Shown one piece after another: positions 1-5,358 of a stretch of 10,135 nucleotides of DNA; within the stretch, counting starts at the first letter, position 1; each line of letters begins with the position of its first letter. The position numbers were made by a program, and so were the translations under genes. The notes beneath the pieces were generated by a model. The model did no database searches. It saw nothing but the letters and a program-made list of their open reading frames with translations, and was not told the origin of the DNA. Origin of the DNA: Methanobacteriota archaeon (GTDB lineage Archaea > Thermoplasmatota > E2 > DHVEG-1); contig JAPKYG010000175.1 in NCBI GenBank assembly GCA_026394435.1, positions 1-10,135 of the forward strand. The letters are read 5' to 3'.

Positions 1-474
1 CCAAAAACAGGAGAGAAATTCACAGAGTTCTACCTGCTGAGCACCGAACGACGAGCAGAAGACTACCCAACGAATCTTACAATAGGAGAAGAAGCATCAG
101 TCATCATTGGCATCGTCAACCATGAATACCAACCAGTCACCTACACAGTCGAGGTGTGGCTCATCAATCAAACTATAGCATACAACAATACAACACAAAA
201 TAACGAAACCTTGTACACTCATGCATGGTTCATGGAAAGCGTTACGGTCATGCTCAATTATACCTCTGTTGATATCGAAGCAGCATGGGAACCACAATGG
301 GAGTACAACTATACCTTCAACATCAGCCAGAAAGGAAAAGACCTCAAACTTGCGTTCCTCTTATTTACCACCCCGACAGACGCCTCTCTTTATAATATAG
401 ACTACAAAGACAGCATCGCAGAAAAGATGACAAGTGCCTACCGAGAAACACATCTCTTCGTCACCGTATCGTAA
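1..474 (+). CDS. DUF1616 family surface/membrane protein, C-terminal part (gene begins left of the window)
   Basis: The frame is open from base 1 and ends with TAA at 472-474, giving 157 residues of the C-terminal part. The order PKTGEKFTEFYLLS, then DYPTNLTIGEEASVIIGIVN, then a beta-rich stretch (TYTVEVWLIN) is the hallmark of the soluble C-terminal domain of DUF1616 (PF07760). That family is archaeal, usually has four or more N-terminal membrane helices, and its function is unproven; members often sit near cell-surface glycosylation or S-layer genes. The visible part has many N-x-S/T sequons (for example NQT, NNT, NET, NYT, NIS), which fits an extracellular, N-glycosylated domain. No membrane helix is visible, as expected if those lie upstream. 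The ATG at 154 is internal and not the start. Codon use is GC-richer than in genes further right. The 3' end is complete. A weak 5-bp hairpin (479-494) follows without a T tract. Confidence 0.85.
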   Translation, partial: PKTGEKFTEFYLLSTERRAEDYPTNLTIGEEASVIIGIVNHEYQPVTYTVEVWLINQTIAYNNTTQNNETLYTHAWFMESVTVMLNYTSVDIEAAWEPQWEYNYTFNISQKGKDLKLAFLLFTTPTDASLYNIDYKDSIAEKMTSAYRETHLFVTVS

Positions 475-498
475 AAACCTATCAAGAAAGATAGTATG

Positions 499-608
499 AG
501 GAGAAAATCCTTTCTCATCTTTGTCGCTTTTATCGTTTCCAAGCTCGTCACCTAAAACCCCGCTCGTTGATTTCCCAGCCTCCTGAGGGAATTTCCCAAA
601 GTCGAGGC
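499..608. repeat. Dispersed repeat, copy A (left flank of the AAA ATPase gene)
   Basis: About 110 bases that align with 2355-2462. Shared blocks are the GAGAAAAyCCTTTCyCATC block (from 501), TCGCTTTT, a TCACCTaAAACCC block near 549, GTTGAwTTC, and ATTTCCCAAwGTCG at 591-604. A short core, TTTCCCAAAGTCGTCACCTAAAA in its fullest form, occurs twice here, near 536 (degenerate) and near 592 (half), 56 bases apart, and twice at the same 56-base distance in copy B. The first part contains a perfect 6-bp hairpin (501-516), and the middle can fold (TTCCC...GGGAA, 572-591). On the minus strand an open frame from GTG 551 to TAG 438 matches the equivalent frame in copy B. I do not recognise the element. 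It may be a decayed mobile element or a repeated gene remnant. Confidence 0.6.
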
Positions 609-651
609 ATGGTAATAGCTGTAATTCACTGATTTCGTTTCAAAAAAACAA

Positions 652-674
652 AATCTTAAATTTACTCTAAGATT
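652..674. promoter_or_regulatory. Inverted repeat AATCTTA-N9-TAAGATT upstream of the AAA ATPase
   Basis: Two perfect 7-bp arms (652-658 and 668-674) separated by nine bases lie about 70 bases before the ATPase start and upstream of its TATA-like box. It could be a protein-binding site or an RNA hairpin marking the end of a transcript from the left. Nothing in the sequence decides between these. Confidence 0.3.
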
Positions 675-711
675 ACGATAAATGATGAAATTTAAACTTC
701 ATATGAACTAA

Positions 712-744
712 AATTTTAAATATTTAAACCACATGTAGGGTAAT
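712..744 (+). promoter_or_regulatory. Archaeal promoter of the AAA ATPase gene, probably leaderless
   Basis: The AT-rich stretch around 714-727 (TTTTAAATATTTAAA) resembles a TATA box preceded by an A-rich BRE. Its centre is about 24 bases before the ATG at 745, the usual TATA-to-start distance in archaea, so transcription could begin at or next to the start codon. An AGGGT at 737-741 is a possible weak ribosome site if a leader exists. Confidence 0.45.
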
Positions 745-2055
745 ATGAAGAAAGACGAGGTCCTTGAAATCCTTTCAGACTGGAACCTTTGGATAAAAGA
801 AATAGATACCGGGATAAAAAGAGACAGATACCTCAAAGAGTTTATATCGGTACTCACAAACACAGACCAAATCCTTTGCATCACAGGAGTCCGACGAAGC
901 GGAAAATCAACACTCATAAAGCAAATTGCAAAAGAAATCAGCAAAGACGAAGGAAACAAAAATACACTGATCATAAATTTTGAGGACGAACGTTTTTCCG
1001 AACGATCACTCAAACTCCTTCTCGAGATATACAACTGCTATCTTGAAAAAGTAAAACCAGACGGGAAAAAACCATTTATTTTTTTAGATGAAATTCAAAA
1101 TATTCCCGAATGGGAGCGATTCGTGAGAGGGATGCACGAGCGAAAAGAAGCAAAACTTGTTGTTTCAGGTTCCTCCTCAAAACTCCTCAGCGCAGAACTC
1201 GCAACACTCCTCACCGGCAGACACATCACTATCACCACCTACCCGCTCTCCTTCAAGGAATTCTTAGTGTTTAAAAACATACCAATACAGTCTGACCTTG
1301 AGATTACTGCAAGACGAACAGAAATAAAAAAACTACTTCACGAATATTTGGAATTCGGTGGTTTTCCTGAGGTTGTTCTCTCGTCTGAGAAAAAAAGAAT
1401 CCTTTTGAGTTATTTTGAAACAATACTCTCCAAAGATATTGTCGAGAGATTTCGTATACGTGAAAGAGAAAAAGTAAAAGCACTCGCAAAATTCTACCTC
1501 ACCAATATCTCATCTCTCATAACGTTCAATAAGATATCTGAATTTCTCGATATGCCACTGACCACCATCGAACGGTTCTCCAACTATCTTGAAACAGCGC
1601 ATTTGATATTTTTTATAAAGCGATTTTCGTATTCGTTCAAAGAACAGGAAAAATCACCAAGAAAAGTATATTCTATAGATTGTGGTCTGTCAAATACCAT
1701 TGGATTCAGATTTACGGAAAATTTCGGAAGGATCATGGAAAATATCGTTGCAACAGAATTAAAAATACGACAAATGGTGAGTCCGGAACTAGAAGTCTAT
1801 TATTGGAAGGATTATCAGCAACGAGAGGTTGATTTTGTTTTAAAAGATAAGGCTCAGGTACAACAAGTCATTCAAGTTTCCTACGATATCGAAGATATGA
1901 ACACAAAAGAACGAGAAAGAAGAAGCATATTGAAAGCAATGAACGAGTTCAAATTAAAAGAAGGATTGATCATCACAGAAAGTTTTGAGCAGGACGAAGA
2001 AATCGATGGCAATACCATTGTCTATAAACCGTTATGGAAATGGTTGACAGAATAA
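745..2055 (+). CDS. AAA_14 / DUF4143 family ATPase
   Basis: A 436-residue protein, full length for the family. Residues about 40-170 form the AAA ATPase core: Walker A GVRRSGKST at 48-56 (Lys54), Walker B FIFLDEIQ at 111-118 (Asp115, Glu116), sensor-1-like SGSSS at 141-145, and the family signature YPLSF at 166-170. Residues 205-210 (GGFPEV) open the linker typical of this group, followed by a winged-helix-like middle region. The C-terminal DUF4143 domain (about 310-430) has a PD-(D/E)XK-like arrangement: Glu332 in MENIVATEL, then YYWKD, REVDFVL with Glu361 and Asp363, and IQVSY at 376-380 where nucleases normally have (E/Q)xK. The lysine is therefore missing and cleavage activity is doubtful. 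The family is abundant and often mobile in archaea, and its role is unproven. The gene stands alone, flanked by related repeats and pseudogene debris, which fits acquisition or rearrangement. All motifs are intact. Confidence 0.93.
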   Translation: MKKDEVLEILSDWNLWIKEIDTGIKRDRYLKEFISVLTNTDQILCITGVRRSGKSTLIKQIAKEISKDEGNKNTLIINFEDERFSERSLKLLLEIYNCYLEKVKPDGKKPFIFLDEIQNIPEWERFVRGMHERKEAKLVVSGSSSKLLSAELATLLTGRHITITTYPLSFKEFLVFKNIPIQSDLEITARRTEIKKLLHEYLEFGGFPEVVLSSEKKRILLSYFETILSKDIVERFRIREREKVKALAKFYLTNISSLITFNKISEFLDMPLTTIERFSNYLETAHLIFFIKRFSYSFKEQEKSPRKVYSIDCGLSNTIGFRFTENFGRIMENIVATELKIRQMVSPELEVYYWKDYQQREVDFVLKDKAQVQQVIQVSYDIEDMNTKERERRSILKAMNEFKLKEGLIITESFEQDEEIDGNTIVYKPLWKWLTE

Positions 2056-2282
2056 AAATCAAGACTGTACCTTTCTGAAGAACTTTGTAGACAACCGAAA
2101 CAAAAGATGAGATACGAGGAGCAAATAAGGCACCTACTAAATAATTCGTTATAACTTCTATAATTTTCTCTCTCATCATTCCTCGATTACGCCCACGTCG
2201 TGAATCCGTCGACGAAGTTATGCGTAGTAACAATCACCGCTAATAACACAGACCAATCTAAATCAATAGAAAAACCCAGCAT
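2056..2282 (-). pseudogene. Decayed ZIP-like metal transporter fragment
   Basis: Reading the minus strand from ATG at 2282, the frame gives a 31-residue peptide beginning MLGFSIDLDWSVLLAVI and containing HNFVDGF, then a stop at 2189-2187. Just beyond, a second frame (from ATG 2179-2177) reads REKIIEVITNYLVGALFAP, then SVVYKVLQKGTVLIFILS, running into the 3' end of the ATPase gene. HNFVDG after a hydrophobic helix resembles the metal-binding helix of ZIP transporters (H-D/N-F-x-D/E-G). A following helix with a LFAP-type motif resembles the next ZIP helix. The two pieces are in different frames, about 150 N-terminal residues of a ZIP protein are absent, and the C-terminal end is lost at the ATPase gene. 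I therefore call it a remnant. The family match is by eye only. Confidence 0.45.
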
Positions 2283-2470
2283 ATCCCAAAGTCGTCACCT
2301 AAAAAGCGCCTCATCGCCCATCATAACTATTACCGTAGTAATCGGGAAAAACCAAGAGAAAACCCTTTCCCATCCTCGTCGCTTTTCTTTTTCCCAAATC
2401 TGTCACCTGTAAACCCTGCTGTTGAATTCTTGCCCCCGGGGTAGATTTCCCAATGTCGTCATCTAAAACT
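2283..2470. repeat. Dispersed repeat cluster, copy B plus an extra core (right flank of the AAA ATPase gene)
   Basis: Three copies of the core seen in the left flank lie here. One at 2283-2303 (ATCCCAAAGTCGTCACCTAA) directly abuts the ZIP-like remnant. A second is at 2390-2415 (TTTCCCAAATCTGTCACCTG). A third is at 2446-2468 (TTTCCCAATGTCGTCATCTA). The last two, with the preceding GAGAAAACCCTTTCCCATC (from 2356), form a 110-base unit parallel to 499-608, with the same 56-base distance between cores. The centre of the unit has a perfect CCCC/GGGG dyad (2432-2441) where copy A has TTCCC/GGGAA. This suggests a hairpin kept despite sequence change. Nothing else coding is apparent between 2303 and 2501. 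Confidence 0.6.
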
Positions 2471-2501
2471 GTTTAATCGTCTTTCATAATGAACTCGCAT
2501 T

Positions 2502-2939
2502 TCATCGAGATTTCTTACGTACTTCTTTTTCTACCGTGACGAGTAAGATACCAAGGATTTCTTCAATGAATGGAAGGTTCCTCTCCAAATAATCCTCTGC
2601 GATCTCCCGCCCTCGATATTGGATATCACTTCGGAGCTTTCTCATTTCATCTAAAAAATGTATCTGAATATCGTCAAGTGCTGTTGGGTAAAACGTGGAT
2701 AGAAACGAGAGGAGACATTCATGACTATAACTCTTATACCCATGAAGTGCAAAAAGGGCAGAGATTAATTCTTTGATGGCTTCATAGTAAGATTCCACAA
2801 GTAACTGAGGAAACTCTTCGTCGCCTCTTTTCTCAATAGATTCAAGTCTCCTCGTAGCAAGATGAAAAAGCGATGTCGCCTGCTCCGGGTTTGGTTTGAT
2901 CTTTTTTACCTTATATTCCACACAGTCTTCCCATCTCAT
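2502..2939 (-). CDS. HEPN domain protein (putative toxin or RNase partner of the nucleotidyltransferase)
   Basis: 145 residues, almost all helical, typical HEPN length. The helix YYEAIKELISALFALHGYKSYSHE (about 51-74) is characteristic of HEPN proteins, and the C-terminal active-site helix carries RSDIQYRG (103-110). In canonical HEPN RNases this site is R-x4-6-H. Here the histidine position is a tyrosine (Arg103...Tyr108), a version common in archaeal HEPN partners of nucleotidyltransferases, so RNase activity cannot be assumed. The ATG at 2939-2937 directly abuts the TAA of the upstream gene (2942-2940), so the two are almost certainly co-transcribed and perhaps translationally coupled. In MNT-HEPN (HepT/MntA, type VII) pairs the nucleotidyltransferase neutralises HEPN by adding AMP. 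Whether this pair does so is inference. Confidence 0.8.
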   Translation of the reverse strand: MRWEDCVEYKVKKIKPNPEQATSLFHLATRRLESIEKRGDEEFPQLLVESYYEAIKELISALFALHGYKSYSHECLLSFLSTFYPTALDDIQIHFLDEMRKLRSDIQYRGREIAEDYLERNLPFIEEILGILLVTVEKEVRKKSR

Positions 2940-3461
2940 TTAGATTACCTTCAAGAACCCACGCAGCACGAGCCCATTCGCAAGCGTATTCTTAAATCCG
3001 CTCTCTAGTTTGTCCATACTCGGTTCAAACAACAGACTAATCTTTCTCTTGAGACTCTTTTCGTAGGGACGTACGTCTATCTTTTGTTCTTTACTCTGGA
3101 TAAATAGATCAATATCTCCTCGTTCATCGTCCCTTCCTTCGACTCCGCTCCCGTAGAGAACGATGCAGTTCGGAGTACATCGTTCGTCTATCTCCTTAAC
3201 CAGTCCGCACTCCTCGAGCCTCATGAGGAGGTCATTGCTCTTAAAGCGTCGGTATGTATCATTGAGCGATGCTTTATAGCTGTGATACACTCCGTTTTTA
3301 ACTTTTTGTAGAAAACCGCTTTTCCACAGGATCTCTACATGATGTTTTACAGAAGGTAGGGAGATGGTGGTGATTCTCTCCAATTCTCTGAGATGGAAAT
3401 TTCTGTTGGGTTCATCAAAAAAAACCCGCAATATTTTATATCGATTGAACGTTTGATACAT
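2940..3461 (-). CDS. HTH-nucleotidyltransferase fusion (MNT-like, putative antitoxin and autoregulator)
   Basis: 173 residues. Residues 1-70 form a winged helix-turn-helix of archaeal type: HLRELERI, then SLPSVKHHVEILWKSGFL, then a wing around VKNGVYHSYKAS. Residues about 85-170 form a minimal nucleotidyltransferase: LYGSGVEGRDDERGDIDLFI at 102-121 contains the G-S-G motif (104-106) and the D-x-D pair Asp116/Asp118, with a third acidic residue probably Asp129 in KIDVR. All catalytic signature residues are therefore present. The gene is first in an operon with the HEPN gene, with no spacing. The DNA-binding part and the paired palindromes over its own promoter (3467-3498) suggest it represses its own operon. 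MNT enzymes of type VII toxin-antitoxin pairs adenylylate their HEPN partner. A general role in modifying other targets is the alternative. Intact. Confidence 0.85.
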   Translation of the reverse strand: MYQTFNRYKILRVFFDEPNRNFHLRELERITTISLPSVKHHVEILWKSGFLQKVKNGVYHSYKASLNDTYRRFKSNDLLMRLEECGLVKEIDERCTPNCIVLYGSGVEGRDDERGDIDLFIQSKEQKIDVRPYEKSLKRKISLLFEPSMDKLESGFKNTLANGLVLRGFLKVI

Positions 3462-3466
3462 AAACT

Positions 3467-3498
3467 TATCACTTGATATTATATATTATCAATTGATA
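3467..3498 (-). promoter_or_regulatory. Promoter with twin palindromic operators for the nucleotidyltransferase-HEPN operon
   Basis: Two related 12-bp palindromes, TATCACTTGATA (3467-3478) and TATCAATTGATA (3487-3498, perfect), begin exactly 20 bases apart, two helical turns, on the same DNA face. Between them the minus strand reads AATATATAAT, a TATA-like box centred about 22-24 bases before the ATG at 3461, implying a leaderless transcript. Operators flanking a TATA box would block TBP/TFB when occupied. A half-site TATC follows another 20 bases on, at 3507. The likely ligand is the winged-helix protein encoded immediately downstream (inference). Confidence 0.65.
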
Positions 3499-3506
3499 TA
3501 AAAAAC

Positions 3507-3561
3507 TATCGTGATTTGAGAAAGATATACTCCCCCCTTGAATATTAATCAAATCATGATA
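3507..3561. repeat. 13-bp inverted repeat between divergent genes
   Basis: TATCGTGATTTGA (3507-3519) and the reverse complement of 3549-3561 (TATCATGATTTGA) match at 12 of 13 positions, 29 bases apart. It lies between the two operators of the minus-strand operon and the plus-strand promoter near 3605, so it could be a looping site or a regulator-binding pair. It also begins with the TATC half-site in phase with the twin operators. Confidence 0.45.
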
Positions 3562-3599
3562 TTCCCTTTGTATGTAAAGACAAAAAGAACTAACTATCA

Positions 3600-3646
3600 A
3601 AAAATTTAAACAATACCTTCCTATTTCACTATTATATATATTGGAG
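3600..3646 (+). promoter_or_regulatory. Promoter and ribosome site of the Ig-like membrane protein
   Basis: AAAATTTAAAC (3601-3611) is a good BRE/TATA candidate. Transcription would start about 25 bases later, near 3631. GGAG at 3643-3646 lies seven bases before the ATG at 3654, the best-placed start. The in-frame GTG at 3648 is only one base from GGAG and is less likely. Confidence 0.5.
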
Positions 3647-3653
3647 CGTGAAT

Positions 3654-4244
3654 ATGGGATTGCACCAAGGATGCACAAGTAGCTTGGTAAAGATTTACAT
3701 ACTCTTGTTTGTCGCATCTTTTCTTTTTTCGATTCTTTATGTGACAACTGTCATTTCCGAATCTGCTGCATCACTAGCGATTTCTGTATCGGTTGTAGAG
3801 GGCGATACATTTCGACCAGGTCAATCGTTCCACATTATTACGGAGATCAGAAACTCAAAATCATCGGGCAGGGTTGATGTGAAGGTCACCTACGAAATAG
3901 CTGATTTAGAAGATAACAGTATCTTAGTACAAAGCACAACGGTGGCAATAGAGACGTTAAGTTCTTTTTCTGAGGAGATAAAATTACCAGAAACCATAAA
4001 AGGTGGGGTCTATCTCTTGAAAGCAAATGTTACCTCGCTTGATGGGACGAAATATGCGGAAGCGAGTAGATCATTAACTGTCGTAGAAGTGTCAGCGAAT
4101 CAGCAACTATTGATCGAGTATATCATGGGCGGGGCTTTGATTATTACGGTCGTTGGATTGTTTTATGAGCACAGACGGATTTCAAAATTGAAGGTTACTG
4201 AAGATGATTTGAAGAAGTTTATTGAATTACAGAAATTAAATTGA
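3654..4244 (+). CDS. Membrane-anchored extracellular Ig-like protein
   Basis: 196 residues. An N-terminal hydrophobic segment (about 12-34) acts as signal peptide or anchor. Residues about 41-145 form a beta-sandwich of the CARDB/PapD-like type common in archaeal surface proteins: VVEGDTFRPGQSFHIITEIRN, then VDVKVTYEIADLEDNSI, TVAIETLSSF, LPETIKGGVYLLKANV. A second membrane helix (about 152-171, EYIMGGALIITVVGLFY) is followed by a short positively charged cytoplasmic tail of about 25 residues ending in EDDLKKFIELQ. The layout places the Ig domain outside the cell and a small interaction tail inside. Function is unknown; adhesion or assembly with another surface protein are possibilities. It is divergent from the nucleotidyltransferase operon and probably monocistronic, ending at an oligo-T region. 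I chose the ATG at 3654 because GGAG is seven bases upstream; GTG 3648 would add two residues. Confidence 0.75.
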   Translation: MGLHQGCTSSLVKIYILLFVASFLFSILYVTTVISESAASLAISVSVVEGDTFRPGQSFHIITEIRNSKSSGRVDVKVTYEIADLEDNSILVQSTTVAIETLSSFSEEIKLPETIKGGVYLLKANVTSLDGTKYAEASRSLTVVEVSANQQLLIEYIMGGALIITVVGLFYEHRRISKLKVTEDDLKKFIELQKLN

Positions 4245-4276
4245 TTTTTTATAAACGAAAAAACCCGGATTTTTTT
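4245..4276 (+). terminator. Oligo-T transcription terminator
   Basis: A run of six T (4245-4250) directly follows the stop codon, and a second run of seven T (4270-4276) follows AAACCCGGA. Archaeal RNA polymerase terminates at such tracts without needing a hairpin. Confidence 0.55.
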
Positions 4277-4285
4277 AAAAGAGAT

Positions 4286-4330
4286 AATTTTATAAAACAC
4301 GCAGGCTTATACGTAATTGTGTTGTAATGG
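4286..4330 (+). promoter_or_regulatory. Promoter region of the RHH operon with a TACGTAATT box
   Basis: ATAATTTTATAAAAC (4284-4298) is a TATA-like element. About 20 bases on lies TATACGTAATTGTGTTG (4309-4325), which closely resembles TTTACGTAATTGAATTGTGTTG in the duplicated cassette at 5880-5900. The box would overlap the transcription start and is suited to repression, perhaps by the ribbon-helix-helix protein encoded just downstream (inference). The GGATTTTTTTAA that precedes it is also shared with the cassette. Confidence 0.4.
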
Positions 4331-4366
4331 TATAAGCAGCACAAAAATAATATCAAAAAAAGAAAA

Positions 4367-4585
4367 ATGGACGTGAAAAAAATGGAAACACTTCAAATAA
4401 GATTGACAAAAAATATGTTGGATAGAATTGATGTTTTGATAAAACAGGGCACCTATCCAAATAGATCTGAAGCTGTCCGAGATAGCGTGAGAAAAATGTT
4501 GGATCGCAAACCTGCTACGAGCGAGGTTCTCACTGTTTCTGTGAAAGACCTCCAAAAATTCATAAAAACCACTGGTAGACAATGA
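4367..4585 (+). CDS. Ribbon-helix-helix (CopG/Arc-type) transcriptional regulator
   Basis: 72 residues. METLQIRLTKNMLDRIDVLI (6-25) gives the DNA-contacting beta-strand (about 7-13) and first helix. GTYPNRSEAVRDSVRKML (28-45) gives the turn and second helix, the SEAVRDSVR pattern being the classic RHH signature. Such proteins bind DNA as dimers by inserting the paired strands in the major groove. A 25-residue tail (VLTVSVKDLQKFI) may bind a partner. The last codon overlaps the next gene: its TGA (4583-4585) shares ATGA with the ATG at 4582. No ribosome site is evident. The in-frame ATG at 4382 would remove the first five residues and is possible. First gene of a three-gene operon with a membrane sensor-like protein and a response regulator, so probably their local regulator and its own repressor. 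Confidence 0.88.
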   Translation: MDVKKMETLQIRLTKNMLDRIDVLIKQGTYPNRSEAVRDSVRKMLDRKPATSEVLTVSVKDLQKFIKTTGRQ

Positions 4586-5358
4586 ACATGGATTTGCTTA
4601 CAGCATCTGGGTTATTAAGCATAATCGGATTCTGTTTTGGTCTCTTTACCATTGCAATAGTATTTGCCATAGTGAAAAGGACCAAATCTGCGATACGACA
4701 AGGCTTTGGATTTCTTCTCATAGGCATGATAGCATTTGTCTTGTTAGAAACGTTTAAGATATTTGAATTATTTTTAATTTTACCTCAAACGATTGCCCCT
4801 GAGTTATTCACCATTGCCTTCATTTTCTTCCTCGTGATTGGACTCTACAAACTGAAAACGCTTATCAAAAGTCTTTCAGATTTTGGCCAAGCGTTTTTAA
4901 TCACGTCCAAGGACAAATATGAAAGCAAACTCGTAGATCTTGTTAAAAATATACGGGGCATCTGTTATGTAACTCTGGAAGAACCGTACGAAAAGATAGT
5001 TGAGGTTTTCGATTTGTATGGAATAGACACGTCTGGTTTTCAATTTTTAGACGCCTCAGGCGGAGATTGCAACGCCAAAAACTGTGTTACGGTAAAAAAT
5101 AATCCTAGTGATATCAAAAGCTCATTGGATAGGATGCTTAAGGAAAAAGATATAAAATGCGTTATCGTGGATAACGTTTCTGCGATAAAGAATATTGAAA
5201 AATTTGAGATGCCGCTCTTTGTCCAAGATACTGCGTCTTTGATTAAATCAAATGGGGCTCAGGGTTTTTTTATTGGAAAAATAGAATCTCTTGATAAACA
5301 AACCATAAACGACATTTCAATGCTTATGGATAGAGTGCTTGGTGATGAAAAATGGTAA
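4582..5358 (+). CDS. Three-helix membrane protein with a Walker-A-less RecA/KaiC-like cytoplasmic domain
   Basis: 258 residues. Three predicted membrane helices (about 8-31, 41-59, 66-90) lead into a cytoplasmic domain from about 100. That domain follows the pattern of archaeal RecA/KaiC-type ATPase-like domains: FLITS at 105-109, GICYVTLEEPYEKIVEVFDLYGIDT (126-150), QFLDASGG, a Walker-B-like strand CVIVDNVSAI (193-202), SLIKSNGAQGFFIGKIES, and a final TINDISMLMDRVL. No Walker A (GxxxxGK) is present, so ATP hydrolysis is unlikely and a binding or signalling role is more plausible. DUF835-type domains are similar in order and are an alternative label. The start overlaps the RHH stop (ATGA) and the end overlaps the response regulator by seven bases, so translation is coupled. 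I infer a membrane sensor that passes its state to the soluble regulator, but no phosphotransfer residues are visible. Confidence 0.7.
   Translation: MNMDLLTASGLLSIIGFCFGLFTIAIVFAIVKRTKSAIRQGFGFLLIGMIAFVLLETFKIFELFLILPQTIAPELFTIAFIFFLVIGLYKLKTLIKSLSDFGQAFLITSKDKYESKLVDLVKNIRGICYVTLEEPYEKIVEVFDLYGIDTSGFQFLDASGGDCNAKNCVTVKNNPSDIKSSLDRMLKEKDIKCVIVDNVSAIKNIEKFEMPLFVQDTASLIKSNGAQGFFIGKIESLDKQTINDISMLMDRVLGDEKW

Noticed and set aside
708..1034. 108-residue minus-strand frame opposite the AAA ATPase N-terminus
   Set aside because: Antisense to the Walker A region of a clear gene, with low-complexity Ser/Arg-rich sequence typical of shadow frames.
499..2470. Possible CRISPR-like array from the repeated cores
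   Set aside because: The cores are degenerate, few, irregularly spaced and interrupted by a gene. The spacers themselves are related between copies, unlike CRISPR.
3469..3747. 92-residue minus-strand frame across the divergent promoter region
   Set aside because: It overlaps operators, two promoters and the signal-peptide region of the Ig-like gene, and shows no protein-like pattern.
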